Source of the DNA: CAG-698 sp964385755
GTDB lineage: Bacteria; Bacillota_I; Bacilli_A; ML615J-28; CAG-698
Length of the DNA: 23,830 nucleotides
Assembly (NCBI GenBank): GCA_964385755.1
Contig: CAYLPZ010000022.1
Location: 1-23,830 of the forward strand
Direction of reading: 5' to 3'
Under the pieces are notes generated by a model. That model was given only the letters and a program-made list of their open reading frames with translations, searched no databases and was not told the origin of the DNA. The position numbers and the translations under genes were made by a program. Every line of letters begins with the position of its first letter. Position 1 is the first letter of the stretch. Shown here in pieces: positions 7,386-14,909 of this stretch.

Positions 7386-8924
7386 ATGAATAGTATTTTA
7401 TTTGATGAGAGACTATTATTAGATAGTTGGGAAGACGATTATTTTAATTACATAAGTATAATCGATGACTGTGTTTTTGAAGATTCAAAACTAAGAAAAG
7501 TATGTGAGAAAGTCTTTCAAAGTTTTGATGAAACAGATTTCTTATTAGAAATAGCAAAGTATATTCCAAATACACAAACTATATTATATAGGCAAGAAGT
7601 TTATGAAGAAGTAAAAAATAATAAAGAAAAATATGAAAAAATACTATCAAAACTAACTAATCTAAATATAAAATATGAGATGCTTTTAAAAACAAGTAAT
7701 TACCTAAAAAAAGTAATTATGTTTACTTTTTATGTAAATGCTTTGCAAGTCTTTTTAGAAGAAATTGTAATGCTACTTGAAAAAACAAATGCAAAACTAT
7801 TAAAAGACTTAAGAGGCAATATTCAAATATATTTAGATAATAATAAAAAATTATTTACTAAAGCTAATAAATTAAATGAATTAATTAATGAAAATCTTTT
7901 TGTTAAAATTACTTATTATCAAGGTAAAGATTATTTATACATACAAAAGAGCTATGAAGAGTGTGAAAGTGTAGAAGAAAACATTGATAGAATTGCAAAA
8001 CTACTAAACATTAAGGATCCATTTTGTCCGAATAATAGTTTTAAAAGAGAATTAAGTGAAAACTATTTAAGCTTCATATTTGAAAATAAAGAAAACAAAA
8101 AACTTTTAGAAGAACTAAGTAACTTTCGTGATGAATATAAAACAAGAAAAGATTTGATTATTAACCTTACAAATCTAGAAAAAGAGCTAAAGTATTATTT
8201 AAAAATGACTACTCTTGCAAGTTATTTTGAAGAAAAAGGGTTAAAATTTACAAAAGCAGAAATTGGGAGCAAAACTTGTATCAATAATACACATGATTTA
8301 AGCTTAATAATCGATGACATAAAAACAACGCCAAACGATTTTAAAATAAGTGACAAAGAAAATATACAATTCATTTTAGGTGTTAATAGTGGCGGTAAAA
8401 CTTGTTATTTACGTAGTGCAATTCAATCATTTTTATTATATATAATGGTTGGATATTGTTTTTGTGATGAAGCTAGTTTCTCACATGTTGATTATGTTTA
8501 TACTCATTTTCCAAACGAAGAAGACTATAAGATTGGTGAAGGAAGATTAATTGATGAAAAGAATCGTCTAGCGATAATGGAGAAATATTTTTCTAAGGGA
8601 TGTTATGTATTTATGAACGAAACTTTTTCATCAACAACGGAAGAAAAAGCATGTCAGTTAACTTTAGAACTAATTGATAAAGTTGATAAAACAAAAGCTA
8701 ATATAATTTATGTAACACATCAATATCAAATATTTGAATTAATTAAAAAAGATGATGTTGTATATTTAACTCCTGAGGTAGTTTTAGATGGTGATAAAAA
8801 CGTTAGAACACATAAAATTGTGAAAGTAGAAAAAGGTCTATTATCTTACGCGCAAGACATTTTAGTAAAATATGGTCTTACTAAAGAAGACTTATTAAGA
8901 AGGAGAAAAGTAAATGAAAAATAG
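7386..8924 (+). CDS. MutS-like ATPase A (MutS domain V family)
   Basis: Predicted 512-residue protein. The N-terminal two-thirds is helical and coiled-coil-like, with an ILYRQE motif (about 66-71) shared with MutS-family lever/clamp regions. The C-terminus is a MutS-type ATPase: Walker A GVNSGGKT (332-339), an N-loop-like IGEGRLIDE (about 383-391), Walker B YVFMNETF (407-414) with Asn411-Glu412 where classical MutS has Asp-Glu, and VTH (443-445). There is no mismatch-recognition domain I with the Phe-x-Glu motif, and no C-terminal Smr domain as in MutS2. The length is about 60% of true MutS. It is first in a six-gene operon and overlaps the next, also MutS-like, gene by 11 nt, suggesting a heterodimer. 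AAAGGAG lies at 7367-7373. DNA repair is not established; some MutS-like proteins, such as the reactivase ATPase KamC, act as protein-remodelling factors. Confidence 0.8.
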   Translation: MNSILFDERLLLDSWEDDYFNYISIIDDCVFEDSKLRKVCEKVFQSFDETDFLLEIAKYIPNTQTILYRQEVYEEVKNNKEKYEKILSKLTNLNIKYEMLLKTSNYLKKVIMFTFYVNALQVFLEEIVMLLEKTNAKLLKDLRGNIQIYLDNNKKLFTKANKLNELINENLFVKITYYQGKDYLYIQKSYEECESVEENIDRIAKLLNIKDPFCPNNSFKRELSENYLSFIFENKENKKLLEELSNFRDEYKTRKDLIINLTNLEKELKYYLKMTTLASYFEEKGLKFTKAEIGSKTCINNTHDLSLIIDDIKTTPNDFKISDKENIQFILGVNSGGKTCYLRSAIQSFLLYIMVGYCFCDEASFSHVDYVYTHFPNEEDYKIGEGRLIDEKNRLAIMEKYFSKGCYVFMNETFSSTTEEKACQLTLELIDKVDKTKANIIYVTHQYQIFELIKKDDVVYLTPEVVLDGDKNVRTHKIVKVEKGLLSYAQDILVKYGLTKEDLLRRRKVNEK

Positions 8925-10365
8925 AAGCTTTTTAAATCCTTATAATAAAGAATATGGAAAAGTCTGGAATGCTAGTGATAAGCTAGGTTTAGATACTATT
9001 GTTCGAAGTGTCTTTAGTGATTTTAATTCCAAAGAAAAAGTTCTAAGTATCTTAAATAATATTGTTCTTGATAAAGAAACTATATATTATAGACAAGAGT
9101 TAGTTACTGAATTTGTGGTAAATAGTGCTTTATTCCAACTATTTTTAGCAGAAATAAAGAATATTGAAAAATGCTATAGTCAATACAACACAACAAAAGC
9201 TCAAAAAGCAAAGAATAAAATAAAAAGTGAAATTTCGATAACTGATATGCAAATGCAAATGCGTGACTATGGTTATACTTTAAAGATGCTTTTAGGAATT
9301 TATTCTAGACTAAAGGCAATCTTAGAAGAAAATAAAATTAAAAGTACAGGGTTAAAAGATTTAAGCTATACTTTGAATAGAAAAATTCGTAGTGAAGGGT
9401 TTTTAGAACTTGGATTGTTTTTAGATAAATTAGAACAAAGTGGTGGTTCGTATTGTTTCTCTGCAGTAATAACCGATATGCTTTGTTTTGATGATATAAA
9501 ATATTATTTTGCTCAGTCAAAAGAAAAAGAAGACAAAGTAAGTATTTTTAAAAGAAGTAAAGATAAGGATAAACTAGAAGTAGATAACTTAATAAAAGAG
9601 AACAATCGTAGAGCAATCTTAGAAGTATACAATAGGATAACTGTAAAACTCGAAAATATATTTGAGTCTTTATTTGAAGAAATAGCCTTTTTACCAGATG
9701 AATTTATTTTCTTTGAGTTTGCGAAAGGATTATATGATATATTAAGTACAAAATCAAAAGAAATATGTTTCCCAAAGATTGAAGGCCATTTAAACTTTGT
9801 AGAAGCGATAGACCCATATTTAATTGTAAAATATGAAAAAGAAGATTATAAAGGTCAAATATTCGGAAATGATATATCACTTTTACGAAACGAAAGTGCT
9901 TTAGTGTATGGAAAAAATAATACTGGTAAAACTGTATTTTTGCGTACAATAGGTTTGTTACAAATTCTTGCGCAGAATGGATTGTTTGTTCCATGCAAAG
10001 AAGCAACTACGGTTTGCTTTGAAAAAATAGTGATGATTTTCTCAGGTGAAGAAAAAGATACCAACATTGGTGGAAGGTTTGAAAAAGAAGTTATCGATAT
10101 TAAAGATACTATTGATATAGTAGATAATAATAGTTTAGTAATTATTAATGAAATCTTCCAGTCAACATTTGCGAAAGATGGTGAAAAAGCATTGTTTGAT
10201 ATATTAGAGTATTTCACAGCAATTAATGTTAAATGGATAACTGTAACGCACCTAATGGGAATCAAAGACAAAAGGAATTTGTTTTCAGGTGAAGTAAAAG
10301 GTTTCGAAACAACAGGAAAAGAAAATGATTATAAAATAATAAAGGTAGGAGAATATTATGATTAG
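8914..10365 (+). CDS. MutS-like ATPase B, diverged paralogue of ATPase A
   Basis: Predicted 483-residue protein. It repeats the plan of its upstream neighbour: IYYRQE (57-62), a long helical middle with a Lys/Glu/Asp-rich segment (about 202-230), then a MutS-type ATPase with Walker A GKNNTGKT (333-340), FVP (358-360), DTNIGGRFEKE (382-392), Walker B SLVIINEIF (407-415) with Asn412-Glu413, and VTH (444-446). The FVP and N-loop segments are closer to classical MutS than in ATPase A, but the mismatch-binding domain is again absent. Identity to ATPase A is low outside the motifs, so the pair is an old duplication. A GAAGGAG-type site overlaps the end of gene A and the start falls inside gene A, giving translational coupling and probably equal amounts. 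A paired ATPase is inferred; the substrate is unknown. Confidence 0.8.
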   Translation: MKNRSFLNPYNKEYGKVWNASDKLGLDTIVRSVFSDFNSKEKVLSILNNIVLDKETIYYRQELVTEFVVNSALFQLFLAEIKNIEKCYSQYNTTKAQKAKNKIKSEISITDMQMQMRDYGYTLKMLLGIYSRLKAILEENKIKSTGLKDLSYTLNRKIRSEGFLELGLFLDKLEQSGGSYCFSAVITDMLCFDDIKYYFAQSKEKEDKVSIFKRSKDKDKLEVDNLIKENNRRAILEVYNRITVKLENIFESLFEEIAFLPDEFIFFEFAKGLYDILSTKSKEICFPKIEGHLNFVEAIDPYLIVKYEKEDYKGQIFGNDISLLRNESALVYGKNNTGKTVFLRTIGLLQILAQNGLFVPCKEATTVCFEKIVMIFSGEEKDTNIGGRFEKEVIDIKDTIDIVDNNSLVIINEIFQSTFAKDGEKALFDILEYFTAINVKWITVTHLMGIKDKRNLFSGEVKGFETTGKENDYKIIKVGEYYD

Positions 10366-10861
10366 ACTTACAATAGATTTAAATGGTGAAATTGGAATAA
10401 TTGATATTAGATTACATAAAGAAGAAGCACCAATAACTTGTGAAAACTTTGAAAAACTAGTAAAAGAAGGATTTTATGATGGTACTATTTTTCATAGAAT
10501 TATTAATAATTTTATGGCTCAAGGTGGTGGCTATTATTTAGAAGGTAACGAAATAGTAGAAAAAAACGCTAGTACAATTAAAGGTGAGTTCATTAGTAAC
10601 GGTGTTAATAATAATATAAAACACATAAAAGGAGTAGTGTCAATGGCTCGAACACAAGTATTTGATTCTGCTTCTAGTCAATTCTTTATTTGTACTACAA
10701 GCTGTAGTCATCTAGATGGCGCTTATGCTGCTTTTGGTAGTGTTGTTCACGGAATGGATGTAGTCGATAAATTAAATAATGCTCGCACAGAGTTTATTGA
10801 TAACTATTTACAAGATTTTCCATATCCAGTGATTACGATTATGAAAGCAGAGATTATTTAA
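10358..10861 (+). CDS. Cyclophilin-type peptidyl-prolyl cis-trans isomerase
   Basis: Predicted 167-residue single-domain cyclophilin without a signal peptide, so a cytoplasmic protein-folding enzyme. Motifs are FHRI (45-48, catalytic Arg47), MAQGGG (53-58), MAR (96-98), SSQFFI (106-111) and LDGAYAAFG (119-127). The Trp of the human drug-binding site is replaced, as in many bacterial forms. The length fits the short bacterial class. The gene overlaps the MutS-like gene B by 8 nt and is followed directly by the PHP gene with no gap, so it is well inside the operon. Its connection with the MutS-like pair is unknown. Confidence 0.92.
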   Translation: MIRLTIDLNGEIGIIDIRLHKEEAPITCENFEKLVKEGFYDGTIFHRIINNFMAQGGGYYLEGNEIVEKNASTIKGEFISNGVNNNIKHIKGVVSMARTQVFDSASSQFFICTTSCSHLDGAYAAFGSVVHGMDVVDKLNNARTEFIDNYLQDFPYPVITIMKAEII

Positions 10862-11650
10862 ATGAATTATCACGATCAGCATATTCATTCAAATTATTCA
10901 AAAGATTCAAACGAACCTTTAGAAAGTTACTATAAAAAGGCTGTAGAATATAATTGTAAGTATGTTATTACATGTGAACATTTTGAGATAAATGCGGGAA
11001 TCGATAATACAAAGTGGGAAGCAGACTTTCAAAAACTCCTTGAAGAGCAAAAAATACTCAAAGAAAAGTATCCTGCTATCACACCACTATTAGGAATTGA
11101 AATAGGATATCATACAAAGGAGTATCAAAAACTTTATAAAAAGATAAATGAGTTTAGTTTTGACTTAGTACAATTAAGTCTTCATGATGGAGAGGATGAT
11201 TATTCGTATTATATGTATTTAGAAAAGCCAAGAGAAACATTATTTAATTATTTTAATGTAATTAAAAATGCATTAGAAACTTTTAAAGAATATGATGTAT
11301 TAAGTCATCTTGATTATGGATATAAAAATGCACATAAAGTTGATAATACAATAAAATTAAGTGAATATAATGAAATATTAATCAGTATTTTAAAGATCTT
11401 AATTGTAGATCAAAAATCATTAGAAGTAAATACAAAGCTTTTAGAGACAATTAATGATGACAGTCATATGCGATATTTATTAAAACTTTATAAAAGTTTA
11501 GGTGGAAGTAGAGTTACACTTTCAAGTGATGCACATAATAAAGAGCGCTATATGAGCAGTTTTGCTAAGGCAAAAGAACTCATAAAAGAATGTGGTTTTA
11601 ACAGTTTAGTATATTACATTAAGCGAAAGGAATATTTATATAACATATAA
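10862..11650 (+). CDS. PHP-domain phosphoesterase, HisJ-like
   Basis: Predicted 262-residue metal-dependent phosphoesterase of the PHP family. Metal-ligand candidates are all visible: HIH (His7, His9), CEH (Glu39-His40), GIE (Glu80), LSLH (His108), LSH (His149) and SSDAH (Asp223, His225), in the order and at the length of histidinol-phosphatase HisJ. It starts on the base after the cyclophilin stop codon and its own stop overlaps the next start. No other histidine biosynthesis gene lies nearby, so histidinol phosphate need not be the substrate; stand-alone PHP proteins also hydrolyse nucleotides and other phosphoesters. The fold is confident and the substrate is open. Confidence 0.85.
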   Translation: MNYHDQHIHSNYSKDSNEPLESYYKKAVEYNCKYVITCEHFEINAGIDNTKWEADFQKLLEEQKILKEKYPAITPLLGIEIGYHTKEYQKLYKKINEFSFDLVQLSLHDGEDDYSYYMYLEKPRETLFNYFNVIKNALETFKEYDVLSHLDYGYKNAHKVDNTIKLSEYNEILISILKILIVDQKSLEVNTKLLETINDDSHMRYLLKLYKSLGGSRVTLSSDAHNKERYMSSFAKAKELIKECGFNSLVYYIKRKEYLYNI

Positions 11651-13398
11651 TGGAAAAAATAATTATTCAAAATAAACAGACAAATTATCATATTGTAACT
11701 AGTAAAAATGCAGATGAGTGTACAAGATTTGCAGGAAGGGAGCTACAAAAGTATTTATATAAAGCAACACTTTGTGCTATTCCTTTATTTTCTGACAAAT
11801 GTGAAAAACGTGGGCCAGAAATTTTTGTTGGTAACGCAAGAAAATTAGACTTAAAAGATAAACTTATTAGTTATGACAAAGAATCATTTTTAATAAAAAA
11901 TGTTGAAGATGACATCATTATTTTGGGGAATAGTCCACGAGGCACTCTTTATGGAGTTTATTATTTCTTAGATAAATATTTGCGTTTTCGCAAAATAAGT
12001 ATTGATACAGAAATCATCGATAAAGTAGATACACTATATGCCCCAGAAGATGAAATAGTATCTTTTCCATTTGAATATCGTGATGTATATTTTACCTGCG
12101 CATTTAATGGTGACTATGCTGCTAAAAACTATTTAAACAGTACGTTAATTGATGCATCAAACTGGCGTGGTGGTAAGGAAAAATGGTATAATTTCCATCA
12201 TTCATTTTCAGATCTAGTTCCACAAGATATATATTTTGATACACACCCAGAATATTATAGTTTGATAGATGGTAAAAGACAAAGAGAACATGCAGAACTT
12301 TGTTTATCAAATGACGATGTTTTTAAAATAGCTCTTGCGAAAGTTTTTGATTGGATAGATGAAGAAAAAGATGCACGTGTATTTTCTGTTGCGCAAGATG
12401 AATGGATGGGACATTTTGAGAAGATGGCATGTGAGTGTGAAAATTGTAAGAAAATAGATGATGAAAATGGAAGCCAAAGTGGCTCAATTATTACTTTTGT
12501 GAATAAAATAGCAAAAGAAGTTAAGAAGAAATATCCTAATAAATTAATTCATACGTTTGCTTATCAGTTTTCAAGAAAACCACCAAAGAAAGTAGTTCCA
12601 GATGACAATGTAATTGTTAGACTGACAAACATTGAGTGCTCTTGGGCAAAATCTTTAGAAGAAGGTGCAAAAGATGATGCAAATGGACGCAATGCACTTT
12701 TTATTAAAGATTTAGAAGGTTGGAGTAAAATCACTAATAGACTTTATATATGGGATTATGCAGTTAATTATCATAACTACTTACTTCCGTTTCCTAATTT
12801 GAATTCAATGTATAAAAATATATTGTACTATAAAAAATTAAACGTAAAAGGTTTATTAATGGAAGGAAACTTTTCAAATGGTGGTAATGGATATTTAGAT
12901 GAACTTAAAAGTTATCTAGCAAGTAGACTTATGAGTTTTGACGATAGAAGTTTAGAAGAAATTGTAAGTGAATTTTGTGATGCATATTATGGTAAAGCAA
13001 GTACTTTAATACAAGATTATATCAATCTATTTGAAAATAACATAAATGGTGATTTATGGCTTTATGATGATGCTGATAGCAGTTTATTTACTGATGAATT
13101 AGTAAAAAAAGCAGGTATTATTATAAATAAAATTAAAAGCATAAAAGAAAGTGAAAAAATACAAAGTCATATTGATGCTTTGACATTAACATATGACTAT
13201 TTAGTTACTGTGCGCTTGCCACTAGATGATGAAACTAGGGAAGAAAAAATAAATAAATTATTTGACGATGTAGCACGTCTTGGCATTACAGAATTATTTG
13301 AGCGTACAAGTATAGAATTTTCAAAAGAAGTGATTAGAAAAAGTAGATATGCAAAAGATAGAAGTGGATGGTATTCGCTATACTATATAATGAAATAA
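11650..13398 (+). CDS. DUF4838 (glycoside-hydrolase-like) protein
   Basis: Predicted 582-residue protein. The N-terminal 110 residues resemble the small alpha/beta domain that precedes GH20-type and related barrels (AGRELQKYLYKAT, EIFVGN, DIIILGNSPRGTLYGVYYFL). The rest matches DUF4838: YRDVYF, a Trp/His-rich stretch (KWYNFHHSF), HPEYYSLIDGKR, LCLSNDD, FSVAQDEW and a Cys motif CECENC near residue 262, a usual mark of this family. No signal peptide is visible, although many family members are secreted. It overlaps the PHP stop in a TAATG junction. A carbohydrate-related role is inferred from the fold; no reaction can be assigned. Confidence 0.75.
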   Translation: MEKIIIQNKQTNYHIVTSKNADECTRFAGRELQKYLYKATLCAIPLFSDKCEKRGPEIFVGNARKLDLKDKLISYDKESFLIKNVEDDIIILGNSPRGTLYGVYYFLDKYLRFRKISIDTEIIDKVDTLYAPEDEIVSFPFEYRDVYFTCAFNGDYAAKNYLNSTLIDASNWRGGKEKWYNFHHSFSDLVPQDIYFDTHPEYYSLIDGKRQREHAELCLSNDDVFKIALAKVFDWIDEEKDARVFSVAQDEWMGHFEKMACECENCKKIDDENGSQSGSIITFVNKIAKEVKKKYPNKLIHTFAYQFSRKPPKKVVPDDNVIVRLTNIECSWAKSLEEGAKDDANGRNALFIKDLEGWSKITNRLYIWDYAVNYHNYLLPFPNLNSMYKNILYYKKLNVKGLLMEGNFSNGGNGYLDELKSYLASRLMSFDDRSLEEIVSEFCDAYYGKASTLIQDYINLFENNINGDLWLYDDADSSLFTDELVKKAGIIINKIKSIKESEKIQSHIDALTLTYDYLVTVRLPLDDETREEKINKLFDDVARLGITELFERTSIEFSKEVIRKSRYAKDRSGWYSLYYIMK

Positions 13399-13418
13399 AG
13401 AGAAAAGAGATAGTTACT

Positions 13419-14732
13419 ATGAACGAAGAAATTTTAACAAGTGAAAAAGATAAAAATACAAATAACAAAATTAAAAATCCTCAAAAATTGATATATATAA
13501 TTGTTATTACAGTATTATTTATTTTATGTATTTGTGCAGTAGGAACTTCTATTTATCTTTATAATGACAAACAAAAGGAAATAGAAAATTATTCAGAAAT
13601 AATAAAAAACGCACAAGAAAACTATAGTAAATTAAAAGAAGAGTATGCTAAAGAAAATCCTTATCTTTCGTTTAATGATGTAAAAAAATATTTTGATACT
13701 AAGTATGTCGGCACATTAGATAATAAACTCATCTCAGAAGCACTAGCAAAAGCTTATGTAGAAGCATCTAATGACCCATATGCAAAATATTTTACAGAAG
13801 AAGAATGGGAAGAGTACAATAATCAAATGCAGGGAAGTAGTTATGGCATTGGCGTAAATGTGTCACTTCGAGAAAATGGAATTTTAGTTGTTAGAGTATT
13901 TGCAAATTCTCCAGCAGATAAAGCCGGTATAAAGCCAGGGGATTTAATTGTCGCTGCAGGTGATGTTGAGTTTAAAAATATAACTTTACAAGAAGCAGTT
14001 AATGCAATAAAAGGAGAAAAGGGTCATAAAGTACTTCTAAGAATTATTAGAAATGAAAAAGCAATTACTTTAGAATGTGAATGTAATGATTATGAAATCC
14101 AAACAGTATATTATGAAACTATAGAAAAAAGTGGAAATAAAATAGCATATATTACGATAACAGATTTTTATGAAATTACGTATAATGAATTCGTTAATGC
14201 AATTAATAAAACTATTGAAGATAATTGTGTGGGAATAATTTTTGACCTAAGAGGAAATCTAGGTGGATACTTATCAACTGTTTGCCAAATTCTTGATTTA
14301 CTATTACCACAAGGAACGATTGTGAAGATTGAAACAAAAGATGAAGAAGGATGCTATGAAATCTCATCTGATGAAAATGTAATGATTGATGTTCCAATGG
14401 TAGTTTTAGCAAATGGACAAACTGCTTCTGCTGGTGAATTATTCACAAGTGCTTTAAAAGATTATCAAAAAGCAGTAGTAGTAGGAGAAGTTACATATGG
14501 TAAAGGATGTGGTCAAAATGTTTTTAAAATTGATAATGGTGGATATTTAAAAATGACAACATTTTATTATAATCCACCACTATCAGATAATTATAATGGT
14601 ATTGGTATAATGCCAAATATAGAAGTTGAAAAATCTGAAGAATTAAAAAATACTCCTATAGGATTAATTGATAAAGAATTAGACAATCAGCTTCAAAAAG
14701 CATTAGAAGAAATTATCAAAAATATAAAATAA
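13419..14732 (+). CDS. Membrane-anchored S41 carboxyl-terminal processing protease (CtpA-like)
   Basis: Predicted 437-residue protease. I place the start at 13419 and not at the in-frame ATG at 13368, because the earlier one lies inside the DUF4838 gene, while 13419 follows an AAAGAGA purine run. A Lys-rich N-terminus precedes one membrane segment (about 24-47). A short coiled stretch follows, then a PDZ domain (about 140-225, with PADKAGIKPGDLIV) and the peptidase domain. The catalytic dyad is Ser337 in TASAGE and Lys362 in TYGKG, 25 residues apart as expected, with the FDLRGNLGG strand before it. It acts outside the membrane, trimming or degrading exported proteins. It is the last gene of the six-gene operon and has no complete terminator of its own. 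Confidence 0.9.
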   Translation: MNEEILTSEKDKNTNNKIKNPQKLIYIIVITVLFILCICAVGTSIYLYNDKQKEIENYSEIIKNAQENYSKLKEEYAKENPYLSFNDVKKYFDTKYVGTLDNKLISEALAKAYVEASNDPYAKYFTEEEWEEYNNQMQGSSYGIGVNVSLRENGILVVRVFANSPADKAGIKPGDLIVAAGDVEFKNITLQEAVNAIKGEKGHKVLLRIIRNEKAITLECECNDYEIQTVYYETIEKSGNKIAYITITDFYEITYNEFVNAINKTIEDNCVGIIFDLRGNLGGYLSTVCQILDLLLPQGTIVKIETKDEEGCYEISSDENVMIDVPMVVLANGQTASAGELFTSALKDYQKAVVVGEVTYGKGCGQNVFKIDNGGYLKMTTFYYNPPLSDNYNGIGIMPNIEVEKSEELKNTPIGLIDKELDNQLQKALEEIIKNIK

Positions 14733-14743
14733 AAAAAATCGCA
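14727..14743 (+). repeat. Left half of a split terminator stem (inverted repeat with 16419-16433)
   Basis: AAATAAAAAAAATCGCA begins at the S41 stop codon, and its reverse complement (two A/T shorter) begins at the aspartokinase stop codon at 16419-16433. Together they form an A-tract, TCGCA/TGCGA stem and T-tract, the design of a two-way terminator between convergent genes, but the halves lie 1.7 kb apart. Further in, GGG (about 14749-14751) and CCC (16411-16413) could also pair. Confidence 0.55.
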
Positions 14744-14758
14744 TTTTAGGGCACTGTT

Positions 14759-14767
14759 GATAGCGAG
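14759..14767 (+). repeat. Direct repeat GATAGCGAG, left copy
   Basis: The same nine bases occur at 16322-16330. The two copies flank the AlbA_2 gene, its promoter and both iteron groups in the same orientation. A nine-base match with four G/C positions is uncommon by chance in such AT-rich flanks. It could be a target-site duplication, an element end or chance. Confidence 0.35.
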
Positions 14768-14805
14768 GGTAAATAAGGCTCAAAAAATATGTCCATCAAG
14801 GAAAT

Positions 14806-14818
14806 TATCCTCAGGATA
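14806..14818. promoter_or_regulatory. Palindrome upstream of the AlbA_2 gene
   Basis: TATCCT and AGGATA are perfect 6-bp arms around a single C. It lies 20 nt before the two left iterons and about 45 nt before the -35 box, so it could be another regulator site. Confidence 0.3.
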
Positions 14819-14837
14819 GCATAAGAACGTTTTAAAA

Positions 14838-14860
14838 AGTGTGTTAGAAGTGTGTTAGAA
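14838..14860 (+). repeat. Two tandem 11-bp iterons before the AlbA_2 promoter
   Basis: AGTGTGTTAGA occurs twice head to tail (14838-14848 and 14849-14859), one helical turn apart, ending only 3 nt before the -35 box. Four related copies lie just after the gene at 16212-16256. The position against the -35 suits an activator or an autoregulatory site. Confidence 0.7.
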
Positions 14861-14862
14861 AC

Positions 14863-14891
14863 TTGACAAAATCGTTTTAAAATAGTATTAT
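14863..14891 (+). promoter_or_regulatory. Promoter of the AlbA_2 gene
   Basis: TTGACA (14863-14868) is a perfect -35, the spacer is exactly 17 nt, and TATTAT (14886-14891) is a near-perfect -10. Transcription should begin near 14898, at the GAGGTGA ribosome binding site (14898-14904), so the leader would be only about 12 nt. Confidence 0.75.
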
Positions 14892-14909
14892 AAATGCGAG
14901 GTGAGAAAG

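Noticed and set aside
7386..10365. True mismatch-repair MutS or MutS2 assignment
   Set aside because: No mismatch-binding N-terminal domain and no Smr domain are visible, and both proteins are short; only the ATPase part is shared.
13368..13418. Upstream in-frame ATG for the S41 protease
   Set aside because: It lies inside the DUF4838 gene, adds a non-conserved 17-residue stretch and lacks a ribosome binding site.
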